Assembly (NCBI RefSeq): GCF_003751085.1
Contig: NZ_RJJY01000001.1
Coordinates: forward strand, 3,720,001 to 3,784,000
Length of the DNA stretch: 64,000 bases
Reading direction: 5' to 3'
Source of the DNA: Micromonospora sp. Llam0
GTDB lineage: Bacteria > Actinomycetota > Actinomycetes > Mycobacteriales > Micromonosporaceae
A program made the translations under genes and the position numbers. Positions 1 through 7,693 of this stretch are shown here, one piece after another. How positions within the stretch are numbered: position 1 is the first letter of the stretch; the number at the start of each line of letters is the position of its first letter. Under the pieces are notes generated by a model. That model was not told where the DNA came from. It saw only the letters and a list, made by a program, of their open reading frames with translations, and did not search any database.

Positions 1-873
1 CGACCTCGCCAGCCGGGTCCGGCCGAGACCGACGACACACAGGTCCTCGACGTACACCGCTTGGTTCTCACGGATGATCGTCGTGGACAGCTTGTGCTGC
101 CAGTCCCGCCGGGTGTCGGCCACCCGGGCGTGCGCCCTGGCGACCTTCACGACGGCCTTCCCACGGCGGTTGCCGCCCCGCCGCTTGCGCGACAGGGCCT
201 GCTGCAGCCCTTTGAGCCTGCGGGCCGCGCGGCGCAGGAACCTGGGTGCGGCCACCTTCGTGCCGTCCGACATGACCGCGAAGTGCGTCAGACCCAGATC
301 GATCCCCACCTCGGCGTCGGTCGGCGGCAACGGCTCGTCCGTGGCCCGCACGACGAACGAGGCGAAGTACCGCCCGGCCGCGTCCCGGATGACCGTCACG
401 GACGACGGGTCCGACGGCAGGGTCCGGGACCAGCGGACCGCGAGGTCGCCGATCTTCGGCAACCGCAGACGACCGTTGTCCAGCACCGTGAACCGGGAAT
501 CGCGGGTGAAACGGATGGCCTGCCGGTTGTCCTTACGGGACCGGAACCTCGGCGGCGCCACCATGCGGCCTTCACGCCCGCCCGTGATCGAGGCGAAGAA
601 GTTGCGGTACGCGGTGTTCAGGTCCGCGAGGGCCCGCTGCAACACCACCGCCGACACCCCGCCCAGCCACGCCCGCTCCGGAGTCGTCCTGGCCCGCGTG
701 ATGACCCGCTTCGACAACTCGGCGTCCGACACGTACGGCAGACCCTGCTCGTGGGCCGTCTGCCGGAGGCGCAGCCCGTCGTTGAACACCACCCGGGCGC
801 ATCCGAACGCCTTCGCCAGCTCGATCTGCTGGCCGGGTGTCGGATAGACCCGGAACTGGTACCGGAGCTGCAC
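1..873 (-). CDS. tnpB: TnpB, RNA-guided nuclease of the IS605 family (3' end outside window)
   Basis: The frame is open from a GTG at 873 (another GTG at 882) to the window edge. The N-terminus reads VQLRYQFRVYPTPGQQ, the usual TnpB/OrfB start. The first RuvC motif GIDLGLTHFAVMSDG carries the catalytic Asp, and the second motif VYVEDL carries the Glu. The zinc finger and third acidic residue would lie beyond position 1, so intactness cannot be judged. TnpB proteins are guide-RNA-directed DNA nucleases that help the element persist. The gene is divergent from tnpA, with only about 16-25 bases between the starts. Confidence 0.85.
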   Translation of the reverse strand, partial: MQLRYQFRVYPTPGQQIELAKAFGCARVVFNDGLRLRQTAHEQGLPYVSDAELSKRVITRARTTPERAWLGGVSAVVLQRALADLNTAYRNFFASITGGREGRMVAPPRFRSRKDNRQAIRFTRDSRFTVLDNGRLRLPKIGDLAVRWSRTLPSDPSSVTVIRDAAGRYFASFVVRATDEPLPPTDAEVGIDLGLTHFAVMSDGTKVAAPRFLRRAARRLKGLQQALSRKRRGGNRRGKAVVKVARAHARVADTRRDWQHKLSTTIIRENQAVYVEDLCVVGLGRTRLARS

Positions 874-898
874 GAACCACACGATATCACGTTGGTCT

Positions 899-1315
899 AT
901 GGCAAAACTCGAGGTTATCCGTACCGACAGGCACTGCGTCTTCGCGATGCACGTCCACTTGGTTTTCGTGACGAAGTTCCGGCACACGGTGTTCGACGAC
1001 CGGCACCTGACCCGCATGGAACCCATCATGCGGGACGTGCGCCGCGACTTCGAGGCCGAACTGGTCGAGTTCAACGGCGGCCACAACCACGTCCACCTGC
1101 TGGTCGACCACCCACCCAAAGTCGCCGTTTCCCGCCTGGTCAACTCACTCAAGGGCGTCCCGTCGCGCCGCCCGCGGCAGGAATTCCCCGACCTCGCACG
1201 CCACTACCACCGGGCCAACAAACTCTGGTCGGGCTCGTACTTCGCCGGCTCCGTCGCCGGCGCGCCACTGAGCATCGTCAAGCAGTACATCGAGCAGCAA
1301 AACCGGCCAGGTTAG
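899..1315 (+). CDS. tnpA: TnpA, IS200/IS605 Y1 (HUH) single-strand transposase
   Basis: A 138-residue protein of normal length for the family. The HUH pair is visible as HNHVHLL (H64 and H66), and the catalytic tyrosine is Y130 in IVKQYIEQQ near the C-terminus. The stretch LWSGSYFAGSVAGAPLS is typical of the family. The enzyme cuts and rejoins one DNA strand at the hairpin ends of the element. It starts at ATG 899, divergent from tnpB, and ends about 45 bases before the right-end hairpin. All key residues are present, so the element may be active. Confidence 0.93.
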   Translation: MAKLEVIRTDRHCVFAMHVHLVFVTKFRHTVFDDRHLTRMEPIMRDVRRDFEAELVEFNGGHNHVHLLVDHPPKVAVSRLVNSLKGVPSRRPRQEFPDLARHYHRANKLWSGSYFAGSVAGAPLSIVKQYIEQQNRPG

Positions 1316-1354
1316 AGCACTGCTCGGGCCCTGGCGGCCTCCCAGCGCGGGCCT

Positions 1355-2488
1355 TCACCCCCGGCCTGAAGGCCGGAGCACTGGCCCACATTCTGGGTAG
1401 CGGGCCAGGTCACCGATCTGGTGCACCTCGTACGCAAAGATCGAATGCGGACTCTGCAGCCAGAACGCCGACGAGTTGGCGGCCAGGCTGATCGACAGCT
1501 TGACCGCCATGCCGCTGGCGAACAGCCGAGTCAGCGCTGATTCGGCGACCAGGATCCAGAAGTCCGCCTCGTACTCCAGGGTGGACCGCAGGTGAGCACC
1601 GAGGCTGACGGCGAACCGGTCGAACCGGACGGTGAACTCGCCCGGCGTCGCGCCGGCGGCGACCTGCGCGCTGCCGCCGATGGCGGCGGCGACCGTGTCC
1701 AGTGGCACCGGATCGGCCAGGTGCAGGTGCATCGAGCGGTGCCGGGCGAACTGGTCCTTCACCCCGGTCAGCGGGCCGTCGTAGATGATCCGCCCCTGGT
1801 CGATGATCACGATCCGCTGGCAGACGTCCTCGATGTCGCCGAGGTCGTGGGTGGTCAGGATCAGCGTGGTGCCGTCGGCGCGCAGCTCCCGCAGGAACGC
1901 CCGGACCCGGTCCTTGACCGCGATGTCCAGCCCGATGGTCGGCTCGTCGAGGTAGACCACCCGGGGCCGGTGCAGCAGCGCGGCAGCCAGGTCGGCCCGC
2001 ATCCGCTGGCCGAGGGAGAGCTTGCGGGCCACCACCGGCAGCAGCTCACCGAGCCCGAGTACGTCGTCGAAGCGCTCCAGCTGCTCCCGGTAGGTGGTCT
2101 TGTCGACGTCGTACAGGTCACGCAGCAGGGCCAGGGACTCGCGGACCGGCAGGTCCCACCACAGCTGGGTACGTTGGCCGAACAGCACACCGATCTGTCG
2201 GGCGTTGGCGACCCGCTGCCGGTGCGGCACCACCCCGCCGACCCGGACCTGCCCGGCGGTCGGCACCAGGATGCCGGCGAGCAGCTTCACCGTGGTCGAC
2301 TTGCCGGCGCCGTTCGGCCCGACGTACGCCACCGCCTCGCCCGCCTCGACCCGCAGATCGACGCCGTCGACCGCGACGTGGTCGGCGAACCGGCGTACCA
2401 CCAGGTGTTTCAACGCGCCACGCAGACCCGGGTCCTTCACCGGCCGGCGGAACCGTTTGGTCAACCCATCAGCTTCGATGAAGGCCAT
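1355..2488 (-). pseudogene. ABC exporter ATPase fused in frame to permease remnants, truncated by the IS element
   Basis: Residues 1-295 are a normal ABC-2-type ATPase: Walker A GPNGAGKS (57-64), signature LSLGQ (158-162), Walker B VVYLDEP (177-183) and a switch His (LTTHD). After about residue 295 the usual ATPase C-terminus is replaced by LRSTLEYEADFWILV, which looks like the start of a permease, then by SSAFWLQSPHSIFAYEV...GDLARYP, which looks like the middle of a DUF990/ABC2_membrane_6 permease. The last dozen residues come from the IS end. The simplest reading is one or more in-frame deletions through ATPase and permease, followed by truncation at the IS. The ATPase part could still fold. 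I chose the start at ATG 2488 over an upstream alternative near 2551. Confidence 0.75.
1361..1376. repeat. Right-end hairpin of the IS200/IS605 element
   Basis: CCGGCCT at 1361-1367 pairs perfectly with AGGCCGG at 1370-1376 around a 2-base loop. Its position 45 bases downstream of tnpA fits the subterminal hairpin bound by TnpA. The stop codon of the chimeric ABC reading frame (1355-1357, minus strand) lies next to it. Confidence 0.7.
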
Positions 2489-2608
2489 GCCCGGATGGTG
2501 CCGTAGTCGGGGCGTCGCCGCCCACCGAATTTCCGGCCGGTGGACCACCATGCGGTAAGGGCCGATATCGGGTACGGCACTGACAGCAGCGACGGTAGCC
2601 TCACCGCC

Positions 2609-3646
2609 GTGACGACTGCGTTCGCCCGCCGACCGCTGCTCGGCCTGGCCATGGTGGTCGGGGCCAGCGCGCTGTTCGCGATCAACGGCACCGTGTCCAA
2701 GCTGGTGCTGCGAGCCGGGCTGGACGCCCCGCAGCTGACCGTGCTGCGGGCGGTCGGCACCTTCACCGGGCTACTGGTGCTCAGCGTCGTGCTGCGGCCC
2801 GGTGCCCGCCGGCTGCGGCTGCGCCGCCGCGAGGTTCCGCTGCTCGTCGCGTACGGGCTGACCGGCTTCTTCCTGGTCCCGATGCTCTACTTCGTGGCGA
2901 TCTCCCGGCTGCCGGTCGGCATCGCGCTGCTGTTCGAGTACACCGCGCCGCTGATGGTGGCGGTCTGGGCCTGGTCCGTGCAGCGCCAGCAGGTGCGCTC
3001 CCGGCTGTGGGCCGGGCTGGCGTTGAGCCTGCTCGGGCTGGCCTGCGTGGCGCAGGTGTGGGGTGGGCTGACCCTCGACCCGTTGGGGGTTGCCGCCGGG
3101 CTGGGCGCGGCGGTGATGCTCGCCGCGTACTTCCTGATCGGCGCTCAGGGCGTGCAGGATCGCGACGCGCTGTCTTTGACCACCTTGGCGTTCGGCGCGT
3201 CGGCGGTCGCCGGGCTGCTCCTGCGCGGGGGCACCGCCGGCGCGGACGGCTGGCAGCCGCTGCTCACCCGTACCGACGGTGGGGTGCCGGTCGCGTTGCT
3301 CTGCTGCTATGTGGTGGTCCTCGGCTCGATCGTGCCGTACCTGATGATCACCGCCGCGTTGCGGCACCTGCCGGCGACCAGCGTCGGCATCGTCGGCATG
3401 GTCGAGCCGGTGTTCGCCGCCACGGTGGCCTGGGTGGTGCTGGGCTCGGGTGAGGCGTTGACCCCGGTGCAACTGGCCGGCGGCGCGTTGGTGCTGACCG
3501 GGGTGGTGTTGGCCGAGACGGCCCGGACCGGCACCGGTGCGCCGCCCGCCGTACCGCCGGCACCCGACGGTCCGCTGCCACCGGGACCGTCACGGCCGGA
3601 GGGCCCGCCCCCGGCAGCCGGCGTAGTGGCCGGTGCCGGCGGGTAA
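2609..3646 (+). CDS. EamA/DMT-family transporter
   Basis: A 345-residue integral membrane protein with about ten hydrophobic segments in two EamA repeats (roughly residues 10-140 and 155-300). The family exports amino acids, purines or other metabolites; the substrate cannot be read from sequence. The last ~40 residues are a Pro/Gly-rich cytoplasmic tail. The start is taken as GTG 2609 because the upstream 23 codons (from 2540) are not hydrophobic and resemble the promoter region. The lipid kinase gene follows after 10 bases, so the two are probably co-transcribed. Confidence 0.8.
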   Translation: MTTAFARRPLLGLAMVVGASALFAINGTVSKLVLRAGLDAPQLTVLRAVGTFTGLLVLSVVLRPGARRLRLRRREVPLLVAYGLTGFFLVPMLYFVAISRLPVGIALLFEYTAPLMVAVWAWSVQRQQVRSRLWAGLALSLLGLACVAQVWGGLTLDPLGVAAGLGAAVMLAAYFLIGAQGVQDRDALSLTTLAFGASAVAGLLLRGGTAGADGWQPLLTRTDGGVPVALLCCYVVVLGSIVPYLMITAALRHLPATSVGIVGMVEPVFAATVAWVVLGSGEALTPVQLAGGALVLTGVVLAETARTGTGAPPAVPPAPDGPLPPGPSRPEGPPPAAGVVAGAGG

Positions 3647-3656
3647 GACCTGCGGT

Positions 3657-4541
3657 ATGAGTGCACCGAAGCGGGTCGCCGTCGTCACGCACCGCAAGAA
3701 GACCCTCGGCGGCGGCCTTGACGAGTTGCGTGCGGCGATCGCCGGGTACGGTGCCGAGAACATTGACTGGTCCGAGGTGCCGAAGAGCCGCAAGGCGCCG
3801 AAGAAGGCCCGGCGGGCCGTCGAGCGGGGCGCCGAGCTGGTCTTCGTGTGGGGCGGCGACGGCATGGTGCAGCGCTGTCTGGACGCGCTGGCCGGTCGCG
3901 ACGCCACCGTGGCGATCGTCCCGGCCGGCACGGCGAACCTGCTGGCGAACAACCTCGGCGTACCGGAGGACCTCGGCGAGGCGGTACGGATCGGTTTCGA
4001 GGGCGAACGTCGCCGGCTCGACCTGGGCAGGATCAACGGCGAGCATTTCGCGGTGATGGCCGGGGCCGGTTTCGACGGGCGGCTGATCCGCGACGCCGAC
4101 CGGGACCTGAAGGACCGGGCCGGCAAGCTCGCGTACGTCTGGACCGGTCTGCGCCACGTCGGCGGCGTCACGCCGAGGACCCGGATCAAGGTCGACGGCA
4201 CGACCTGGTTCGACGAACCGGCCAGCTGCGTCCTCGTCGGCAACGTCGGCCGGATCACCGGCGGCATCCACGCCTTCGACGACGCCCGGCCCGACGACGG
4301 CTGGCTGGAGGTCGGGGTGACCACCGCGCAGGGGGCGGCCGAGTGGGCGCGCACGCTGGGTCGAATGGCGGTCGGGCGCTCGGAGCGCTCCCCGTTCGTT
4401 CGGATGACCCGGGCCAGGCGGGTCGACATCCGGCTGGCCGAGCCGATGACGTACGAACTCGACGGCGGCGCCCGGGGTCAGGCCAAGAAAATGAGGGTAC
4501 GGGTGGTCCCCGCCGCGATCACCGTCTGCGTCCCGGCCTGA
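3657..4541 (+). CDS. Diacylglycerol/lipid kinase (DAGK catalytic family)
   Basis: 294 residues. The nucleotide-binding signature GGDGMVQRC and the following GTANLLANNL are the two hallmark motifs of the DAGK_cat/YegS fold, and a C-terminal beta-sandwich lobe follows. Members phosphorylate diacylglycerol, sphingosine-like or related lipids with ATP at the membrane; the substrate here is not determinable. The ATG at 3657 starts the conserved MSAPKRVAVVTHRKK segment. It sits 10 bases after the EamA gene and converges on the DUF397 gene, with a 9-bp tandem repeat between them. Confidence 0.85.
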   Translation: MSAPKRVAVVTHRKKTLGGGLDELRAAIAGYGAENIDWSEVPKSRKAPKKARRAVERGAELVFVWGGDGMVQRCLDALAGRDATVAIVPAGTANLLANNLGVPEDLGEAVRIGFEGERRRLDLGRINGEHFAVMAGAGFDGRLIRDADRDLKDRAGKLAYVWTGLRHVGGVTPRTRIKVDGTTWFDEPASCVLVGNVGRITGGIHAFDDARPDDGWLEVGVTTAQGAAEWARTLGRMAVGRSERSPFVRMTRARRVDIRLAEPMTYELDGGARGQAKKMRVRVVPAAITVCVPA

Positions 4542-4568
4542 TTCCGCCCGCCGGATTGACGGGCTGCC

Positions 4569-4622
4569 GGGCTCAGCGGGCTCAGCGGGCTCAGCGGGCT
4601 CAGCGGGCTCAGCGGGCTCAGC
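4569..4622. repeat. Six tandem copies of the 9-mer GGGCTCAGC
   Basis: Six uninterrupted identical 9-base units fill 4569-4622 between the lipid kinase stop (4541) and the DUF397 gene. The TGA stop of the DUF397 gene (minus strand, 4618-4620) lies inside the last copy, so the array begins exactly at the end of that gene. The unit length is a multiple of three and the array looks like a slippage-prone minisatellite. Confidence 0.9.
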
Positions 4623-4815
4623 GAGTGACGGTCAGCCCGGTCACAAAGGCTGACCAGGCGGCCGGGCCGAAGGCGAGCACCGGGCCGGTGACGTCTTTGC
4701 TGTCGCGGACCAGTACCCGGCCGGGGAGATTGTCGGCGACCTCCACACAGGTGTTGCCGCCGTTGCCGGACCGGGTCGAGGTACGCCACCGTGGTGCCAC
4801 ACTCGTACCGCTCAT
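4618..4815 (-). CDS. DUF397 small protein (orphan of a XRE/DUF397 pair)
   Basis: 65 residues containing the family pattern WRTSTRSGNGGNTCVEVA...VLVRDSKD...GPVLAFGPAAWSAFV. DUF397 proteins are short actinobacterial proteins usually encoded directly behind a XRE-type (DUF5753) regulator, as in the BldB/WhiJ-related systems and proposed toxin-antitoxin-like pairs. Here the upstream partner is reduced to a fragment (4812-4886) whose stop still overlaps this ATG. It may be regulated by an XRE protein elsewhere or be non-functional. Confidence 0.85.
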   Translation of the reverse strand: MSGTSVAPRWRTSTRSGNGGNTCVEVADNLPGRVLVRDSKDVTGPVLAFGPAAWSAFVTGLTVTR

Positions 4816-4886
4816 AGTTCCTTCACCAGACCTTCGATCAGTTCACGTGATGCTCGGCCTCGGTCGACATCCACCAGCCGATCCGA
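4812..4886 (-). pseudogene. C-terminal fragment of a XRE/DUF5753 regulator
   Basis: Upstream of the DUF397 gene the minus strand reads SDRLVDVDRGRASRELIEGL then VKEL and a TGA that overlaps the DUF397 ATG. This matches the usual DUF5753 ending (WDRL..AL...AS.ELIE...) and the usual translational coupling of the pair. A TGA sits directly before the first residue (4887-4889), and no helix-turn-helix or body of the gene exists between here and the GNAT gene ending at 4959. Most of the regulator has been lost. Confidence 0.65.
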
Positions 4887-4958
4887 TCAGGAAAGAATGA
4901 TCGAATCAATACTCTGTGGAGTTCCCGGAAGGGCAGCCGGTCGGTGCGGCCATCGTGG

Positions 4959-5501
4959 TCAGTGTGCGCGCGGCGGGGCCTGGATCCGGAAGAGCGCGTG
5001 ACGGCGCACCGGGCTGTCGGGCACGTTCGGGTGGTCGAAGTCGCCGTCCGGGTCGCGGGACATCCCGATCCGCCGCATCACCGCCTGCGAGCGCAGGTTG
5101 CCGACGGCGGTCAACGCGACGATCTCCGGCCGACCGAGGGTGTCGAAGCCGTACGCCAGGCAGGCGCGGGCCGCTTCGGTCGCGTACCCGTTGCCCCATG
5201 CATCGCGGCGCAGCCGCCAGCCGACCTCGACCCCGTCGAACGGCATGTTGGCCTCCACCGGGCTCAGGCCGGTCATGCCGATGAGTTCGCCGGTCGCCGC
5301 CACCTCGACCGCCCACCAGCCCCAGCCACGCTGGTCCAGGCCGGCCTGGCAGCGGGCCATGGTAGCGGCGCTCTGCTCGCGGGTCGCCAGGCCCGGGAAG
5401 AACTCCCGCACCTGAGGGTCGGCGTTCATCGCCACCCACGGCTCCAGGTCGGACCCGCGCCAGTGCCGCAGCACCAGGCGCGGCGTGGTCAACTCCGCCA
5501 T
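4959..5501 (-). CDS. GNAT N-acetyltransferase, RimJ/RimL type
   Basis: 180 residues. The start MAELTTPRLVLRHW and the acetyl-CoA loop WRLRRDAWGNGYATEAARA are typical of RimJ/RimL-like GNAT enzymes, which acetylate N-terminal or side-chain amines. The substrate is unknown. ATG 5501 is chosen because the conserved TPRLVLR strand follows directly. It reads in the same direction as the NUDIX gene upstream, but 278 bases and a strong inverted repeat separate them. Confidence 0.85.
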   Translation of the reverse strand: MAELTTPRLVLRHWRGSDLEPWVAMNADPQVREFFPGLATREQSAATMARCQAGLDQRGWGWWAVEVAATGELIGMTGLSPVEANMPFDGVEVGWRLRRDAWGNGYATEAARACLAYGFDTLGRPEIVALTAVGNLRSQAVMRRIGMSRDPDGDFDHPNVPDSPVRRHALFRIQAPPRAH

Positions 5502-5604
5502 GGCAGCACTGTAGCGCCGGCAGGGTACGTCGCCGCGCCGCCGGCAGATGCCGCTACCTGCAGCGGACGCAGCGTCACCCTCGTCGGTCGGGGGTACCGG
5601 TCAA

Positions 5605-5648
5605 GCTTGATGCCACAGGTGCATCTTGATGCACCTATGGCATCAAGC
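5605..5648. repeat. 20-bp inverted repeat with a 4-base loop
   Basis: The arms at 5605-5624 and 5629-5648 are complementary at 19 of 20 positions around CTTG. The repeat sits in the 278-base gap between the NUDIX gene (ends 5780) and the GNAT gene (starts 5501), both on the minus strand. It is less GC-rich than its surroundings and has no T-tract. It could act as a terminator for the NUDIX transcript or an operator for the GNAT gene; the sequence does not decide. Confidence 0.75.
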
Positions 5649-5779
5649 CCGCGGAGGCACCTTGGGTCCCCGGGAGCCGGCACGGGGCACTCCCCTGGCG
5701 CGGGCCGGGCGGGCCAGGAGGGGCGGAAGGTGGAAGCCGAGCGGGCCGGGCGGGTGAGGGTGAGGGTGAGCGGCTGGGT

Positions 5780-6262
5780 TCAGTGGCGGAGCAGGCCGCG
5801 TACCGGGACCGGGGTGACGTGGCCGCTCGGCGGACGGGTGCGGTCGAGCTCCAGACCGACGTCGACGATCACCGCTCGGGTCAGCTGCGGCACCTGCGAC
5901 AGCGGCACCCACTGCGCCAGGTCGGTGGAGCCGCCGACCTCGGGCCGCAGCGCGCCGCCGACGACCCGTACCCGGTAGAAGACCCCCAGGTTGTGCCGTT
6001 CGCCGCGGCCGGGCAGCCGGCGCTGCGCGGGCACCGTACGGGAGTCGACGCCGAGCAGCGACTCCACCTCGACCTGGTAGCCGGTCTCCTCGGCCGCCTC
6101 GCGGACCACCGCGTCGACCGGGTCCTCGGCGTGTTCGACCTTGCCGCCGGGCAGCGTCCAGTGCCGCCGGGAGCCGCCCGGCGAGACGTAGCGGGCCAGC
6201 AGCAGCTGCCCCTGGTCGACACAGACCGCGTAGGCGGCCACCCGAAGCCGGTGGGCAGTCAT
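5780..6262 (-). CDS. NUDIX hydrolase
   Basis: 160 residues with a complete Nudix box: G-x5-E-x7-REAAEETGY (residues around 39-61, GGKVEHAEDP...REAAEETGY). The Glu residues that bind magnesium are all present. The family hydrolyses nucleoside diphosphates linked to another moiety; the substrate is not predictable. ATG 6262 is chosen because the MTAHRLRVAAYAVCV strand begins here and no family similarity is visible upstream. It diverges from the YbaK gene at 6371. Confidence 0.88.
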   Translation of the reverse strand: MTAHRLRVAAYAVCVDQGQLLLARYVSPGGSRRHWTLPGGKVEHAEDPVDAVVREAAEETGYQVEVESLLGVDSRTVPAQRRLPGRGERHNLGVFYRVRVVGGALRPEVGGSTDLAQWVPLSQVPQLTRAVIVDVGLELDRTRPPSGHVTPVPVRGLLRH

Positions 6263-6370
6263 GCTCGCATTCCTCCGCGCTAGATCCGCCACAAGGAGCA
6301 TAACCCTCCCAAATAGGGTGTAAATGATCCGGGCGGCGGCGCGATCCGGGTCACGAGCAAGATAGAGGCC

Positions 6371-6859
6371 ATGCAGACACATCCGAACGTGCGGGCGGTG
6401 CAGGACGCGTTGAACACCGCCGACGCCCGGGACGGCTCCGGCGCCAGCTGCCGGGTGCGGCTGCTGCCGGACGCGGTGCACACCGCCGCCGCAGCGGCGG
6501 CCGCCCTGGGCATCGAGGTGGGGCAGATCGCCAACTCGTTGATCTTCGACGCGGACGGTGAGCCGCTGCTGGTGCTCACCTCGGGCGCACACCGGGTGGA
6601 CACCGCGAAGGTCGCCGCCGACCTCGGCGTCGACGCGCTGCGCCGGGCCACCCCGGAGTTCGTCCGGGAACACACCGGGCAGCCGATCGGCGGGGTCGCG
6701 CCGCTGGGCCACCCCAAGCCGGTCCGCACCCTGGTCGACGTCGCCCTGCAGCAGTACCCGGAGATCTGGGCGGCCGGCGGCGTACCCCGGGCGGTCTTCC
6801 CGACCACCAACGCCGAACTGCTGCGGATCACCGCCGGCACCGCCGCCGAGGTGGCGTGA
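6371..6859 (+). CDS. YbaK/EbsC-family aminoacyl-tRNA deacylase
   Basis: 162 residues with the YbaK fold signature: an N-terminal AVHTAAAAAAALG segment, the conserved IANSLIF strand, the TSGAHRVD loop, and GGVAPLGHPKPVRTLVD near the C-terminus. YbaK/ProX proteins clear mischarged tRNAs such as Cys-tRNA(Pro). It is first in the carotenoid operon: its TGA overlaps the GTG of the CrtA-like gene. That coupling may be historical, since no carotenoid role is known for the family. Confidence 0.85.
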   Translation: MQTHPNVRAVQDALNTADARDGSGASCRVRLLPDAVHTAAAAAAALGIEVGQIANSLIFDADGEPLLVLTSGAHRVDTAKVAADLGVDALRRATPEFVREHTGQPIGGVAPLGHPKPVRTLVDVALQQYPEIWAAGGVPRAVFPTTNAELLRITAGTAAEVA

Positions 6860-7680
6860 ACGACCCCGTCGACCGCACGGCACCGGTCCCCGACCACGCG
6901 GCCCCGGTGCCCGGGCTGGTCACGCTGCACGTCTGGCGGGTCCCCCGCCGACGGCTGCCGCGCGTGCTGGCCCGGATGGCCGTCGACGCCGGCCGGCTGC
7001 GGCGCGTCGACGGCGTACGGTTCGCCAAACTGCTCGGCACCGGGACCGGCACCGGATTCGGGCCCACCGACGTCGACCCGACCCGGTGGGCGGCGCTGGT
7101 GGTGTGGGACGACCCGGCGACGGCTGCCGGGTTCGACACCTCGCCGGTCGGACGGTCGTGGCGGCGGATCGCCGACACGCGGGTCCGCGTCGACCTGCGG
7201 CCGCTGCACAGTCGGGGCCGCTGGTCCGGCGTCGCCCCGTTCGGTGAGCCGGGCGGTCAGCCGGGCGGTCAGCCGGGCGGCGGGCAGCCCGGTGCCGGGC
7301 GACCGGTGCTGGCGTTGACCCGGGCGCGGCTGCGACCGGCGAAGGCGGTCACCTTCTGGCGGGCGGTGCCGCCGGTCGCCGCCGCCCTGGCCGACGCCGA
7401 CGGGCTGCACTGCCGGTTCGGTGTCGGCGAGGCGCCGCTGGGCTGGCAGGGCACCGTCAGCGTGTGGCGGGACACGGCGGATCTCACCCGGTTCGCGTAC
7501 CGTCACCCGCAGCACCGGGCGGCCATCACCCGGACCCCGGTGACACAGTGGTACGCCGAGGAACTCTTCGCCCGGTTCGAGGTGCTCGGTGTCACCGGCG
7601 ACCGGGCCGTGCTGGGCTGGGCCGGAGAGGGCTGGGCCGGGAAGGACGAGGATGGGACATGCGGTGCTGGCGGCGGATGA
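6856..7680 (+). CDS. CrtA-like (spheroidene monooxygenase family) protein
   Basis: 274 residues. The pattern RFAKLLGTGTGTGFG ... RWAALVVWDD ... GRWSGVAPFGE ... LTRARLRPAKAVTFW ... GVGEAPLGWQGTVSVW ... WYAEELFARF follows Rhodobacter CrtA along its whole length. CrtA oxygenates the C-2 position of acyclic carotenoid ends. It lies in one operon with a CruF-like hydratase, a glycosyltransferase and a CrtI-like desaturase, so a carotenoid substrate is likely but its exact position is inferred. A Gly/Gln/Pro-rich insert (GGQPGG repeats, about residues 133-147) separates the two halves. The GTG start overlaps the YbaK stop (GTGA). Confidence 0.8.
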   Translation: MNDPVDRTAPVPDHAAPVPGLVTLHVWRVPRRRLPRVLARMAVDAGRLRRVDGVRFAKLLGTGTGTGFGPTDVDPTRWAALVVWDDPATAAGFDTSPVGRSWRRIADTRVRVDLRPLHSRGRWSGVAPFGEPGGQPGGQPGGGQPGAGRPVLALTRARLRPAKAVTFWRAVPPVAAALADADGLHCRFGVGEAPLGWQGTVSVWRDTADLTRFAYRHPQHRAAITRTPVTQWYAEELFARFEVLGVTGDRAVLGWAGEGWAGKDEDGTCGAGGG

Positions 7681-7693
7681 GAGGCGGACCCCG

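Larger units (their letters stand above)
1..1393. mobile_element. IS200/IS605-type insertion sequence, left part outside window
   Basis: The element has the IS605 layout: a Y1 transposase gene (tnpA, 899-1315) and a divergent tnpB (minus strand from 873 past the window start). The right end is marked by a perfect subterminal hairpin at 1361-1376, as expected of ends recognised as single-stranded hairpins. The outer boundary near 1393 is inferred from where the neighbouring permease-like reading frame stops making sense. The other end lies outside the window. Confidence 0.8.

Noticed and set aside
61..1491. 476-residue + strand open frame over tnpB and tnpA
   Set aside because: It is antisense to tnpB and out of frame with tnpA; Pro/Arg-rich composition typical of shadow frames in GC-rich DNA.
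1592..2506. 304-residue + strand frame opposite the ABC ATPase
   Set aside because: Pure shadow of the ATPase gene with no recognisable motif.
4569..4622. CRISPR array
   Set aside because: Units are 9 bases with no spacers; this is a minisatellite.
4478..4789. Minus frame with six Leu-Ser-Pro repeats
   Set aside because: It is only the 9-base tandem repeat read in another frame, overlapping DUF397.
5489..5683. 64-residue minus frame over the inverted repeat
   Set aside because: No ribosome binding site or family similarity; it overlaps the GNAT start.
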